Shown: positions 39,359 to 48,995, counted from the stretch's first letter. The stretch: 64,000 bases of DNA from Desulfallas sp. Bu1-1 (GCF_015594625.1 NZ_JADNRQ010000009.1:48289-112288), one strand, 5' to 3'. Notes: a model not told the origin generated them from the sequence alone. Program-made: numbers and translations.

Positions 39359-40684
39359 TTAGTAATTGCGCAGGTATTCGTCAATTTCCCAGCGATGCAC
39401 TTTGGATTGAAACCTTTCCCACTCCTGTTCCTTAACTCTAAGGAACCGGGAAGAAATTGATTCTCCAAGTGCCCGCCAGATTACCTCGTCTTGTTTAAAT
39501 GCTTTGAGAGCGTGTTCCAGGCTGCGGGGCAACCCCTTTTCCCGGATTACGTTTTTAATTTCCCATGCTGGAATGTCTTCCTTTAGCGGGGCAGGTGGAT
39601 GCAGGCCTCGTTCTATTCCGTCCAGCCCTGCCTGTAAGGCTGCTGATACCACCAGGTAAGGATTGCCGGAGGGGTCGGGGCTGCGCAGGACCACTCTGGT
39701 GCCGGCTCCGCGCCAGGAAGGTACGCGAATCATGGCGCTCCGGTTATTCTCAGACCAGCCAGCCAGCACTGGCGCCAAATCATTGGCCGAAATGCGCTTG
39801 TAGGAGTTGACCAGAGGGTTTGCTACCGCAGTCAATGCTCCGGCGTGCTCGACCAGCCCGGCTATGAACCTGTTGGCGATAGCGCTGAGTCCGTTGGGCT
39901 TTGTTTGATCAAAAAATACGTTTTGATCGTTGCGCCACAGTGAAATTTGCAGGTGCATCCCGGAGCCGTTGACATCGGAAACGGGTTTGGGCATAAATGT
40001 TGCGTGCAGCCCGTGCCGCTGGGCAATGGTGCGCACAACGAACTTGAACGTGGTGATACTGTCCGCCATGGCCAGGGCGTCGTCGTCTTTTAGAAATATT
40101 TCGTGCTGGCCCGGCGCGATTTCGTGGTGGGACGACGAAACGTCAAAACCCATTTCCTGCAGGGTCAAAACCATATCCCGGCGGGCATTTTCTCCCATAT
40201 CAACGGGGGTCAGGTCGCAGTATCCGGCTTGGTCGTGAGTGATAACCGTGGGCTTGCCCGATTCATCGGTTTGGAACAAAAAGAACTCTATTTCCGCTCC
40301 CACCTGTAAGTGCAACCCTTTGTTTTCCGCTTCCGCCAAGTTTCTTTTGAGCACCGAGCGGGAACAGCCGGCAAAGGGTGTACCGTCAGGATTCAACACA
40401 TCGCAGATTAACCGGGCTACCGCCCCTTCCCGGGGTCTCCAGGGGAAAATTACGAACGTGGAGGGGTCGGGATTGAGCAATATATCCGATTCGTGCCGGT
40501 CCACTGTGCCCTCGATGACGGAACTGTCGAAGCTAATCTGGCCTTCCAGTGCCCGCTCCAGTTCTTCCACCGTGATGGCAATGTTTTTTAGTGTCCCAAA
40601 GATGTTGGTAAATTGTAACCGAATAAACTTTACGTTGTTTTCCGCAGCCTTCTCCAGAACGTCTTCTTTGGTGAAGGTTTTCAA
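39359..40684 (-). CDS. Divergent glutamine synthetase paralogue 3 lacking the flap glutamate
   Basis: About 441 residues, full length. Metal and substrate motifs remain: GAEIEFFLF, HHEIAPGQHEIFL, NGSGMHLQIS, VNSYKR and NNRSAMIRVP. Two active-site segments differ: MFDGSS is SFDSSV, and the flap EAPV is LAPV, so the glutamate that takes the proton from ammonium in GSI enzymes is leucine (codon at 39776-39778). It may ligate another amine to glutamate or act as a regulator. TTG 40684 follows AGGGGG by 6 bases. Own ANTAR-type leader upstream. Confidence 0.9.
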   Translation of the reverse strand: MKTFTKEDVLEKAAENNVKFIRLQFTNIFGTLKNIAITVEELERALEGQISFDSSVIEGTVDRHESDILLNPDPSTFVIFPWRPREGAVARLICDVLNPDGTPFAGCSRSVLKRNLAEAENKGLHLQVGAEIEFFLFQTDESGKPTVITHDQAGYCDLTPVDMGENARRDMVLTLQEMGFDVSSSHHEIAPGQHEIFLKDDDALAMADSITTFKFVVRTIAQRHGLHATFMPKPVSDVNGSGMHLQISLWRNDQNVFFDQTKPNGLSAIANRFIAGLVEHAGALTAVANPLVNSYKRISANDLAPVLAGWSENNRSAMIRVPSWRGAGTRVVLRSPDPSGNPYLVVSAALQAGLDGIERGLHPPAPLKEDIPAWEIKNVIREKGLPRSLEHALKAFKQDEVIWRALGESISSRFLRVKEQEWERFQSKVHRWEIDEYLRNY

Positions 40685-40716
40685 GTTAATCCCCCTTAAG
40701 GTAAAATGTTCCCGGA

Positions 40717-40803
40717 AAAAAATAAAACATCCCAAGCAAACTTGTCATGAACAAGCCTGCATGGGACGCCATTGCCCCGAAAACTTATTTTACCTAAACG
40801 TAA
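40717..40803 (-). promoter_or_regulatory. ANTAR-type leader / terminator of glnA paralogue 3
   Basis: Minus strand: P2 GGGGC-AATGGC-GTCCC (40778-40763) has A1 and G4 and overlaps a terminator ending TTTTATTTTTTT. The upstream stem TTAC-GTTTAG-GTAA (40803-40790) is in the P1 position but its loop does not follow the A1/G4 rule, so P1 is weak. Confidence 0.7.
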
Positions 40804-40869
40804 GTATAAAAGTTTTGAAGTAAAAATCAATACATTTTTAAAGGAATATTGTATACATATAAAAATATA

Positions 40870-41445
40870 TCACTTGTTTTGCATTTTAACAATGACACTT
40901 TTTGCCACTTTGGTGATCGACAGGCATTTATCCATGCTTAATTTTTGCAGGTAGCGAAATGCCTCCTTCTCGGACATTCCGCTTTTTTCCATTAGCAAGC
41001 CTTTGGCCCGTTCCACCAGTTTCCTGGTTTCCAGATCCTTCTTAACCTTTTTGACTTCGCCTTCCATGGTTGTAATCATATGGAAAGTGTTTATTGCGAC
41101 TTCGATAGCAGGCAGGATGCCTGTTTCATGTAAAGGCTTGACAATGATTCCTAAAACTCCGGGCACCCTGGCTATTTCGATCATGTCCTTTTCGGAATAG
41201 GATGTCACCACCAAAACAGGCGCAAAGCCGTGTTCCTTGATATCGCGCGCCAGTGTCAGACTGCCCCCGGGCAGGTTGTCATCCACAATAATCACGTCGG
41301 GTTCAATTTTCAGGGCTGTCTGCAGCGCGGTTTTTGCATCGGTGCACTCGGCAACCACCAGGTACCCGGATCTTTTTAATATTTCAATAAGTTGACTATG
41401 GAAACTGGAATCGGCATTAGCAACCATTACTCGAGTACCAAACAT
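40870..41445 (-). CDS. ANTAR-domain response regulator (antiterminator) 2
   Basis: About 191 residues. Receiver domain with acceptor aspartate in VIIVDDNLPGG and lysine in IIVKPLHETG, coiled coil (MEGEVKKVKKDLETRK) and ANTAR domain (LVERAKGLLMEKSGMSEKEAFRYLQKLSM). It shares this layout with regulator 1. ATG 41445 follows AGGGGTG. Lies directly upstream of glnA paralogue 3 and its leader. Confidence 0.92.
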   Translation of the reverse strand: MFGTRVMVANADSSFHSQLIEILKRSGYLVVAECTDAKTALQTALKIEPDVIIVDDNLPGGSLTLARDIKEHGFAPVLVVTSYSEKDMIEIARVPGVLGIIVKPLHETGILPAIEVAINTFHMITTMEGEVKKVKKDLETRKLVERAKGLLMEKSGMSEKEAFRYLQKLSMDKCLSITKVAKSVIVKMQNK

Positions 41446-41471
41446 TGCCACACCCCTGCTCTTGCGGTCAG

Positions 41472-41852
41472 TCACATTGTAACACGCCCTCTCCGGCAGC
41501 ACAAGTTTGGGTTGTTTGATACCAATAATTGGGCACACTGACCCATCGCCTGGCATACCGTCATGTAAATGTGATCGATGTCCGGGCGTTCCTCCCGGTC
41601 CACCTTGATGGAAACAAAATTTTTATTTAAAACCTCCGCCACTTCCTCGTCTTCGAAGGTTTCCCTCTCCATGACGTGGCACCAATGGCAGGTGCTGTAA
41701 CCGATACTTAGAAAAACCGGGCAATCCCGGCGTTTGGCTTCCTTAAAGGCTGTTTTCTCCCAGGGATGCCAGTCCACCGGGTTATATGCATGCTGAAGCA
41801 AGTATGGGCTCTTTTGTTTGATTAAACGGTTGGGCTTTCTTTCTTTAACCAA
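41472..41852 (-). pseudogene. Truncated DUF255/YyaL (thioredoxin-like) gene
   Basis: From TTG 41852 (AAAGGAGG upstream) the frame reads [19 protein letters not shown] and [16 protein letters not shown], then [24 protein letters not shown], the start of a protein normally near 650-700 residues. After that it diverges and stops within 25 residues, against the next gene. Only the thioredoxin-like part with CHWC remains, so the gene is a 5' fragment. Confidence 0.8.
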
Positions 41853-42046
41853 TTGAAATTGGCCTCCTTTGAAAATTGATGTATTTATTATTCCCAATCA
41901 ACTTTTTAAAAAAGTCAAGTTCCAGCTAAAAATATAAAGCTGATCATATTGGTTGCCAGTACCGGACATAAACAACATATTTTGCCTGTAAGGAGGCGGG
42001 TCGAATTGCGCTTGTTTCGCATATTATGAAGAAAGAAGGCTCAAGG

Positions 42047-42111
42047 AGATGCAACAGGGCATCTTCTTATCCGGCAAAGTCGCCTGCCTTGAACGGCAGG
42101 CGGCTTTTTTT
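42047..42111 (+). promoter_or_regulatory. ANTAR-type leader / terminator of asnB
   Basis: P1 AGATGC-AACAGG-GCATCT (42047-42064): 6-bp stem, loop with A1 but A, not G, at position 4. P2 GGC-AAAGTC-GCC (42073-42084): A1 and G4. P2 overlaps the terminator GCCTGCC ... GGCAGGC plus T-run (42082-42110). Fits the same antitermination design on the plus strand. Confidence 0.7.
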
Positions 42112-42154
42112 GCTTAAACAAGCATACGGCAAATTAACGGGAGGGAAAGTTTAA

Positions 42155-43999
42155 ATGTGTGGAATTGTAGGATGGGTTGATTGGGAAGGAAACTTGACCA
42201 AACAGCGTTCAGTCCTGGCGGCAATGAATGAGACGCTGGTCAACCGCGGCCCGGACGCTTCAGGCATGTGGGTGACGGAACACGTCGCCCTCGCCCACCG
42301 CCGGCTGATTGTAGTTGACCCGGCGGGCGGCGCCCAGCCGATGATTCGCCGTCGCGGAGATAAATTATACGTAATTACGTATAACGGAGAGTTGTATAAC
42401 ACGCCCGAACTCAGGCGGGAACTGGAAACGCGCGGCTATAAATTTAACGGCCACTCCGATACCGAGGTGCTGCTGGTCTCCTACATTGAGTGGGGAGAGA
42501 AATGTGTTGAGCGCTTTAACGGCATCTATGCCTTTGGTATCTGGAACGACGCCGAGCAGTGCATGTTTCTGGCCCGCGACCGGATGGGCGTAAAACCGCT
42601 GTTTTATGCACAGCGCGGTAATGTATTTCTATTTGCCTCGGAATTGAAAGCGCTTTTGGCGCATCCCGCGGTGCAGCCGAGACTGGACGCTGAAGGGCTG
42701 GCGGAAGTGCTGGTTCTGTCCCCGGGCCGCACTCCCGGGCACGGTGTATTCAAGGGGATTAAGGAACTTAAACCAGGGTATTGTATGGTTTACAGCCGTG
42801 GCGGAATCAGAATCCGCCGTTATTGGATTTTGGAGAGCAGGCCGCATGAGGACGACCTGGATACCACCACCGAAAGATTGCGCGAGCTTTTCCGGGATAC
42901 GGTGGTGCGGCAGCTGGTGGCCGATGTGCCGGTGTGCACCTTGCTGTCGGGCGGAATCGACTCCAGTGCCATCACCGCCTGCGCCGCGGACGCTTTTCGT
43001 AAAACCGGTAAAGGGTCCTTACACACGTGGTCCATTGATTTCGTGGATAACGATCGCTACTTCAAGCCGAGCCTGTACCAGCCCAATTCAGATCAAAAGT
43101 GGGTGCGCCTGGTTTCTGATTATCTGGGCACCATACACCACAATGTCATGGTCGATACTCCGGATCTGGTGGACGCCCTGGCTATCGCCGTCAGGGCCCG
43201 CGACATACCCGGCATGGCCGACGTGGACGCCTCGCTGTACCTCTTTTCGCGCGCCATCAAGAAAGAGGCCACCGTTGCGTTGTCAGGTGAGTGCGCCGAT
43301 GAAGTATTCGGGGGGTATCCCTGGTTTAACAGGCCGGAACTGGTGGAACTCGATACTTTTCCCTGGATGAGGAACCTGGATATACGGGTCGGTCTGCTCT
43401 CACCCGAGGTAATTGACCTGGTAAAACCGGAGGAATACGTTTCCCGGCGCTACCAGGAAACGCTGGAAACGGTACCTCGCCTGCCGGGGGAAGATCCCCA
43501 CGAGGCCCGGATCCGAGAAATCGGTTACCTGACCATGAATTGGTTTATGCAAACCCTTCTGGACCGCAAGGACCGGATGAGCATGGCCGCCGGCCTGGAA
43601 GTGCGGGTGCCGTTCTGTGACCACCGGTTGGTTGAGTATGTCTGGAACATCCCCTGGTCCATGAAAACATGCGTGGGGATGGAAAAAGGCATCCTGCGCC
43701 GCGCGCTTCAAGGTGTTTTACCCGAGGAAGTATTAACCCGGCGTAAGAGTCCCTATCCTAAAACACATCACCCGGAATACCTGAGGGTGGTCAGGGAAAT
43801 GGTTTTGCAAATACTGAACGACTCGGATTCCCCTTTGCTGCTGCTAATCAATGTTGAGGCCGTCCGCAACATCGCCCGGTCCAGCGGGCAGAGCTTCCGC
43901 CAACCGTTTTACGGCCAGTTGATGACTGACGCGCAACTATTCGCTTACCTTATCCAGGTGGACACATGGCTACGGGAATACAACGTATCCATCGTTTAA
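42155..43999 (+). CDS. asnB: Asparagine synthetase (glutamine-hydrolysing)
   Basis: 614 residues. Class II amidotransferase with N-terminal Cys2 (MCGIVGW), NRGPDASG and YNGELYN; then the PP-loop domain LLSGGIDSSAITA and SGECADEVFGGYPW. Converts aspartate to asparagine with glutamine and ATP. It is the only plus-strand gene in the nitrogen island and shares the hairpin leader type. Confidence 0.96.
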   Translation: MCGIVGWVDWEGNLTKQRSVLAAMNETLVNRGPDASGMWVTEHVALAHRRLIVVDPAGGAQPMIRRRGDKLYVITYNGELYNTPELRRELETRGYKFNGHSDTEVLLVSYIEWGEKCVERFNGIYAFGIWNDAEQCMFLARDRMGVKPLFYAQRGNVFLFASELKALLAHPAVQPRLDAEGLAEVLVLSPGRTPGHGVFKGIKELKPGYCMVYSRGGIRIRRYWILESRPHEDDLDTTTERLRELFRDTVVRQLVADVPVCTLLSGGIDSSAITACAADAFRKTGKGSLHTWSIDFVDNDRYFKPSLYQPNSDQKWVRLVSDYLGTIHHNVMVDTPDLVDALAIAVRARDIPGMADVDASLYLFSRAIKKEATVALSGECADEVFGGYPWFNRPELVELDTFPWMRNLDIRVGLLSPEVIDLVKPEEYVSRRYQETLETVPRLPGEDPHEARIREIGYLTMNWFMQTLLDRKDRMSMAAGLEVRVPFCDHRLVEYVWNIPWSMKTCVGMEKGILRRALQGVLPEEVLTRRKSPYPKTHHPEYLRVVREMVLQILNDSDSPLLLLINVEAVRNIARSSGQSFRQPFYGQLMTDAQLFAYLIQVDTWLREYNVSIV

Positions 44000-44122
44000 A
44001 GAAATAGTTGCACATTTTCACATCCACATTGGGGACGTTCTTCCCAAATGTGAATATGTTATTCTGGAAATTCCTGCGAAACAAGCGTTCTCTTTTGCGT
44101 TAAAGTATCTAAGAAGTAAGAT

Positions 44123-44145
44123 GAGGGCGTTGCCGCCCTCTTTTT
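44123..44145 (+). terminator. Terminator after asnB
   Basis: GAGGGC (44123-44128) pairs with GCCCTC (44135-44140), then TTTTT. A weaker CACATTGGG/CCCAAATGTG dyad lies before it (about 44031-44054). Confidence 0.75.
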
Positions 44146-44155
44146 GCTTTAATTT

Positions 44156-45010
44156 TTAATACGCGTATATCTTGCCGTATGGCCGTAATGACACCGGGAG
44201 CAGCTTGATAAACCTACCCGACAGGATTTCTTCCGCATTGCCTCCAAAGTGGCTGCAATATTCATGGACGTACTTTGCAACAATCTTCTTGTCTGCGTCG
44301 TCCAGTTCGCGGGCTCCAACCTCTTTACCAAGTTGGTGCTGCTCCACGTTTCCGCGCAGGAAGATGACGCCGCCGTGCATGCCTGTTCCGATGTAATTGG
44401 CGCGATGCGGTTCTCCGTTTTTCAGGCTCAAACCAAGTAAAATCACAATTCCCCCCGCCATGTACTCGCCCAGAAAGTCCTGGGCGGTGCCGCCGATTAC
44501 CAGTACCGGCAGCTTATCCCTGTATTCCTTCATGTGGATGGCGGTTCTGTATCCCACATTGTCCCGGATAAATATTTTACCGCCCCGCATGGACATGGCC
44601 ACTACATCGCCCGCCCGGCCGTGAACTATGATTTCCCCGTCGTCCATAGTGTTGCCCACGCCGTCCTGGGCATTGCCGTTGACGATAATTTTATGCCCGT
44701 TCAGGAAAGCGCCCAGGTCGTTGCCGGGAAACTTATTTATTTCTATTGTGAGGGGTTTGTGGTTTTGTGGAAAGTATAACCGTGTACCAATATACCTTTG
44801 GCCGAAAACGTTGTTTACAGTTATGTCTGTAACTCCTTTTTTTGCCGTTTCCCTGAGCACGTCGTTTATTTCTTTATGTCTCATGCCTTGCGCGTTTATT
44901 ACGCCCCTGTTGCCCTCAATAATCACGTTTTGAGCAAAAAGTTCATCCACTGGTCTAATATCGCCCAGAAAATTATCCCGGTAACCGAACTTTACATTCA
45001 TACCATTCAT
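44156..45010 (-). CDS. Split glutamate synthase, GXGXG (GltB3) subunit
   Basis: About 284 residues, right-handed beta-helix domain with repeated glycine motifs (GNAQDGVGNTMDDGEIIVHGRAGDV is typical). It matches domain 3 of GltB, which has a structural and channel role between the amidotransferase and synthase sites. ATG 45010 follows GGGGAGTG. Last of five co-directional genes. Confidence 0.93.
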   Translation of the reverse strand: MNGMNVKFGYRDNFLGDIRPVDELFAQNVIIEGNRGVINAQGMRHKEINDVLRETAKKGVTDITVNNVFGQRYIGTRLYFPQNHKPLTIEINKFPGNDLGAFLNGHKIIVNGNAQDGVGNTMDDGEIIVHGRAGDVVAMSMRGGKIFIRDNVGYRTAIHMKEYRDKLPVLVIGGTAQDFLGEYMAGGIVILLGLSLKNGEPHRANYIGTGMHGGVIFLRGNVEQHQLGKEVGARELDDADKKIVAKYVHEYCSHFGGNAEEILSGRFIKLLPVSLRPYGKIYAY

Positions 45011-45015
45011 GCGGC

Positions 45016-46530
45016 TCACTCCCCTGCTCCTTTTACTCCCAGGACATTGAGTTCCCATTCCTCAAGGCCCACCCCGCGCAGGTGTTCCCTGTTGCCCCTT
45101 AAACTTTCAATGGCGTTGATGCCCATACCACCGAGCATTTCCTGAATTTCGTGGCTCCAGCCCTTTAACAAGTTGATTAACTTCTTGCTGCTGATTTCGG
45201 GATTCAATCTCTTGGTCAGGTAGGGATCCTGGGTGCAAATCCCCCAGTTGCATTTACCTGTATAACACTTGTGGCAAAGGGTGCACCCCATGGCTACCAG
45301 TGCGGCCGTTCCCACGTATACGGCATCCGCTCCCAGGGCGATGGCCTTGATTACATCCGCGGAGCACCTGATGCCGCCCGCAGCCAGAATCGAACACTTG
45401 TGCCTGATTCCCTCCTGGCGCAATCTTTTGTCCACCGCCGCCAGCGCCAGTTCCAGCGGGATGCCTACATTATCCCTGGTGGCCAGGGGCGCCGCTCCGG
45501 TGCCGCCCCTCAACCCGTCAATGGCCACTATATCCGCTCCTGCCCTGACTATGCCCGAAGCAATGGCGGCCACGTTATGAACCGCAGCGATTTTAACTGA
45601 GACGGGTTTTTCGTAATTGGTGGCCTCCTTCAGGGCGTAAATCAACATAGACAGGTCTTCAATGGAATAAATGTCGTGCTGCGGCGCCGGCGACAGGGCG
45701 TCCGTACCCCTGGGGATCATCCTTGTCTGAGCTATGTCATCCGAAACCTTTTCGCCCGGCAGGTGCCCTCCAATGCCCGGCTTGGCGCCCTGTCCGATCT
45801 TGATTTCGATTATCCGGGCGCTGTTCAGGTATTCCGGATCGACTCCAAACCTGCCGCTGGCACATTGAACTATGGTGTTGTTGCCGAATTCCTTACGCAT
45901 ATGCACGGGTAGCCCGCCCTCGCCGGTGTTGAATAGAGTGCCGAATTCCTTGGCCGCGATGGCCAGTGATTTATACGCCTGGTAACTGATTGCACCGTAG
46001 GACATGGCCGAAAACACAATGGGTGTATTTATGGGAACGTTGGGGTGAAGTTCCGACTCGATTTTAACCTCGCCCTCGTCAAAATTTATTTTCAATGTAT
46101 CAGGCTTTCTACCCAAAAAGGTTTTAAGCTCCATTGGTTCCCGCAGCGGGTCGATGGAAGGGTTGGTTACCTGGGAAGCGTTCAGCACCAGGTGGTCCCA
46201 GTAAATCCGGTAAGGCTTGTCGTTGCCGCTGCCGGTTAGAATCACGCCGCCGGTCTCGGCCTGTTTCTTCAGGTTTTGCATTTTGTCCCTGGTCCAACTG
46301 CTATTGGGCCTGTAATCCGATACTCGCGGCCGGACGTACAAGGCATTGGTGGGACAGAGAACCACGCATCTCTGGCAGCCCACACAGTTTTCTTCAGTTG
46401 AAAATAATTTATCCAGTTCCCCATCATACTCGTGAACCTTGTTCGCGCACTGTCTCTCGCAAACCCGGCAGCGGATGCATCTATTTTCCAACCTTTCAAT
46501 CATAAATTCAGGTAAAAGATAAGAATACAT
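45016..46530 (-). CDS. Split glutamate synthase, FMN synthase (GltB2) subunit with ferredoxin domain
   Basis: About 504 residues. N-terminal ferredoxin domain with two [4Fe-4S] motifs (CIRCRVCERQC, CVGCQRCVVLCP), then the FMN barrel: MSYGAISYQAYKSLA, GQGAKPGIGGHLPG, DGLRGGTGAAPLATRD and a late cysteine cluster (CTLCHKCYTGKCNWG). Archaeal-type glutamate synthase core, taking electrons through iron-sulfur clusters. ATG 46530 has AGGGTG 6 bases upstream. Confidence 0.95.
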   Translation of the reverse strand: MYSYLLPEFMIERLENRCIRCRVCERQCANKVHEYDGELDKLFSTEENCVGCQRCVVLCPTNALYVRPRVSDYRPNSSWTRDKMQNLKKQAETGGVILTGSGNDKPYRIYWDHLVLNASQVTNPSIDPLREPMELKTFLGRKPDTLKINFDEGEVKIESELHPNVPINTPIVFSAMSYGAISYQAYKSLAIAAKEFGTLFNTGEGGLPVHMRKEFGNNTIVQCASGRFGVDPEYLNSARIIEIKIGQGAKPGIGGHLPGEKVSDDIAQTRMIPRGTDALSPAPQHDIYSIEDLSMLIYALKEATNYEKPVSVKIAAVHNVAAIASGIVRAGADIVAIDGLRGGTGAAPLATRDNVGIPLELALAAVDKRLRQEGIRHKCSILAAGGIRCSADVIKAIALGADAVYVGTAALVAMGCTLCHKCYTGKCNWGICTQDPYLTKRLNPEISSKKLINLLKGWSHEIQEMLGGMGINAIESLRGNREHLRGVGLEEWELNVLGVKGAGE

Positions 46531-46541
46531 ATTTATCACCC

Positions 46542-47687
46542 TTAAATAGATTTATTTACACTCAGGAGATGATCTTTAGAATTTAACCTTACCACCACTG
46601 GTTCCCCGCCGGGGGGCGTCCAGGCAAGCTCAAGGTCCGGGCAAACGGCCCTGATGGCAGCTTCTTCAGACGAAAGGAAAACAAAATCTTCCTTTGCGCC
46701 CGCCGTAATCGGCCTGAGCCTAATCCTGTCGGTGAGGCCGATCATCTCATCATGGTGAGCTATAATTACTGTAAACGGCCCGTTCATGAGCAACGGCGCG
46801 TAGGTCATGCGCAGCGTGGTATAAAGTTTTTGATCACTCTCTTTCATGTGTTCAATGGCGTCCCACATGGGCGGCGCAAAGATTTTGCTCACCACTTCTA
46901 TAGGCAACCCTTGCCTTCTCATCAATAAGTCAACCGCATAGGCCAGCACCTCTGTGTCTGTAAACAGGGTGCAATAGTAATTGTGCATCTCCAAAAAACG
47001 CCTGTTGGTTCCGTAAGAAGAAATTTCACCGTTATGCACCACGGTCCAGTCCAAGATGTTAAACGGGTGGGCGCCTCCCCACCACCCCGGGGTATTGGTG
47101 GGGAATCTGCTGTGTACCGTCCATATATATCCCTGGTATAAACGGTCCAGCATGAAATAATCGGCTATTTCCTCCGGAAAACCGACCCCTTTAAATACAC
47201 CCACATCTTTGCCCGATGAAAACACATAGGCGTCATCAACGTTGGTGTTCAGATACATTACCCTGCTGACCACATATTCATCATCCGGCACTGCTAATTC
47301 TTCGTTCTTTTTCTGCGGGGCGACAAAGTAACGCCATACAATAGGCGGTGAAAACAAGGTTATATCAGGATTGGTGGGAATTTCTTCATCGTAAACCATG
47401 TAAAAATGCTCTTTTAAAAAAGCTTCTACCCTTCTTTTGGCGTTTAAATTCTTATTTTGATACATAATGTGCAAGGCGTAATAATCTTTATAATCAGGAT
47501 AGAGACCGTAGATGGCAAAGCCGCCGCCCAGGCCGCTGCCGCGCACTTTCATGTTTTTTATTGCATTAATGGCCATTTCGCCGCCGAATCTCTTGCCGCT
47601 GATATTCATAACCCCGAAAAGGCCGCAGGCGTCCATATCTTTATCGGGCACAAACCTTTCGCTCTGAAAGTATTTTTGAACCAGCAT
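46542..47687 (-). CDS. Split glutamate synthase, glutaminase (GltB1) subunit
   Basis: 381 residues, class II amidotransferase. The nucleophile cysteine is in DACGLFGV at about residue 21, so a short propeptide must be removed. HSRFPTNTPGWWGGAHPF and VHNGEISSYG are the amide-binding motifs. Releases ammonia from glutamine for the GltB2 chain. Confidence 0.93.
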   Translation of the reverse strand: MLVQKYFQSERFVPDKDMDACGLFGVMNISGKRFGGEMAINAIKNMKVRGSGLGGGFAIYGLYPDYKDYYALHIMYQNKNLNAKRRVEAFLKEHFYMVYDEEIPTNPDITLFSPPIVWRYFVAPQKKNEELAVPDDEYVVSRVMYLNTNVDDAYVFSSGKDVGVFKGVGFPEEIADYFMLDRLYQGYIWTVHSRFPTNTPGWWGGAHPFNILDWTVVHNGEISSYGTNRRFLEMHNYYCTLFTDTEVLAYAVDLLMRRQGLPIEVVSKIFAPPMWDAIEHMKESDQKLYTTLRMTYAPLLMNGPFTVIIAHHDEMIGLTDRIRLRPITAGAKEDFVFLSSEEAAIRAVCPDLELAWTPPGGEPVVVRLNSKDHLLSVNKSI

Positions 47688-48980
47688 TTACACCACTCCT
47701 AAAATTACATCTTCTTTTAACAACTGCCACCTTAACTGAGCAGGCAATTTACTGTATCCAAAATTTTCGTCCAGCAGTTCCTGCTCAAATTCGCGCACGT
47801 CAATTTTTCTGCGCATTAGATTGAGAAAGATCCCCGCTCTATTTATTTGACCAACCAGGATATAACCTTTGAGTGCCCCGTCATCACTTAACACAAACTT
47901 GCGGTAAAGATTGTTGCTTTCATCCAGACATTGCACTATCTTCCAGTTGCCGGCGTTCTTTTCGGTCACATTTAACCCGGCATTGATAATGTTGAGGTCA
48001 AAAAAGTGCATGGCATTCATACTTGTTCCCAGGGTGTATTCCCGTTCAACACCTGCCATGTTGAAGGCTGCCGTCCTGCCGCCCAGGTAGGCGTTGGGCC
48101 ATAGCGGCAAAGGTTGGATCTCGCCGGTGACGAAGTTATAGTTTACGGCGCAGTCACCGCAAGCATAAATGTTCGGCACCGAGGTCTGCATTGTTTTATC
48201 CACCATGATGCCCCTTTTGACTTCAATGCCCGTTCCTTCCACCAGCTCCACCCTGGGGGCGACGCCGACACCCACAATTAATAGATCGCAAGGAATGGTA
48301 GATCCGTCTTTTAAAGTTAAACTCTCCACAAAATGAGTTCCATGCACGTGCTGGATGGTATTATTCAGGAATATTTTAACACCGGCTTTTTGAAATGCTT
48401 TTTCCACCAGTCTTGACGCCGTTTCGTCAAGCACCGGCGCCAGCACCCTGTCGGCCAGTTCGATCACGTAAACGCTTAAGCCTCTCCTCTTTAACACCTC
48501 GGCGGCCATTAGGCCAATCACGCCGCCGCCGAGCACAACAACATTTTGTGCAGTTTCCAGCGTCTCTTCGATGCCTTGCAAGTCGCTGTAACTATGAAAG
48601 CTGAAAACGTTTTGCTTGTCCAAACCTGAAATCGGTGGGAAGATGGGCTTTCCCCCGGTCGCCAGGAGTAGTTTGCCGTATCCCAGCCGCTCGCCTCCAG
48701 ACAATTCGACCTCTCTTTTTTCGACATCGATTGTGACAGCTTTCTTTCCCATGAACAGGGTGACGCCAGCCCGGTCATAAAAGTCAAGCGGGCGGTAATA
48801 CAATTTTTCTCGATCAATCTTTCCATCCAGGTAGTACGGGATCAGGGCCCTGGAGTAAACATGGTGGGATTCTTCGGAAACCAAGCCGATTTTCCCCTTT
48901 TTATCAATGCTTCGCAAACCCTCAATGCATCCCACTGCTCCCGCCGAATTACCAATAATTAAATAATTGAACTTGTTCAT
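47688..48980 (-). CDS. NAD(P)H/FAD-dependent oxidoreductase of the glutamate synthase cluster
   Basis: 430 residues, pyridine nucleotide-disulfide oxidoreductase fold as in nitrite or rubredoxin reductases. FAD motif YLIIGNSAGAVGCIEGL, NAD motif VVLGGGVIGLMAAEVL, and NIYACGDCAVNY near the second FAD site. It ends one base before the GltB1 start. Probably passes electrons from NAD(P)H to the polyferredoxin and GltB2, replacing GltD. Confidence 0.9.
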   Translation of the reverse strand: MNKFNYLIIGNSAGAVGCIEGLRSIDKKGKIGLVSEESHHVYSRALIPYYLDGKIDREKLYYRPLDFYDRAGVTLFMGKKAVTIDVEKREVELSGGERLGYGKLLLATGGKPIFPPISGLDKQNVFSFHSYSDLQGIEETLETAQNVVVLGGGVIGLMAAEVLKRRGLSVYVIELADRVLAPVLDETASRLVEKAFQKAGVKIFLNNTIQHVHGTHFVESLTLKDGSTIPCDLLIVGVGVAPRVELVEGTGIEVKRGIMVDKTMQTSVPNIYACGDCAVNYNFVTGEIQPLPLWPNAYLGGRTAAFNMAGVEREYTLGTSMNAMHFFDLNIINAGLNVTEKNAGNWKIVQCLDESNNLYRKFVLSDDGALKGYILVGQINRAGIFLNLMRRKIDVREFEQELLDENFGYSKLPAQLRWQLLKEDVILGVV

Positions 48981-48995
48981 AATCTATCCCCCCCA

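Noticed and set aside
42744..43370. 208-codon frame inside asnB
   Set aside because: Shifted frame of the asparagine synthetase gene with skewed composition; no motif.
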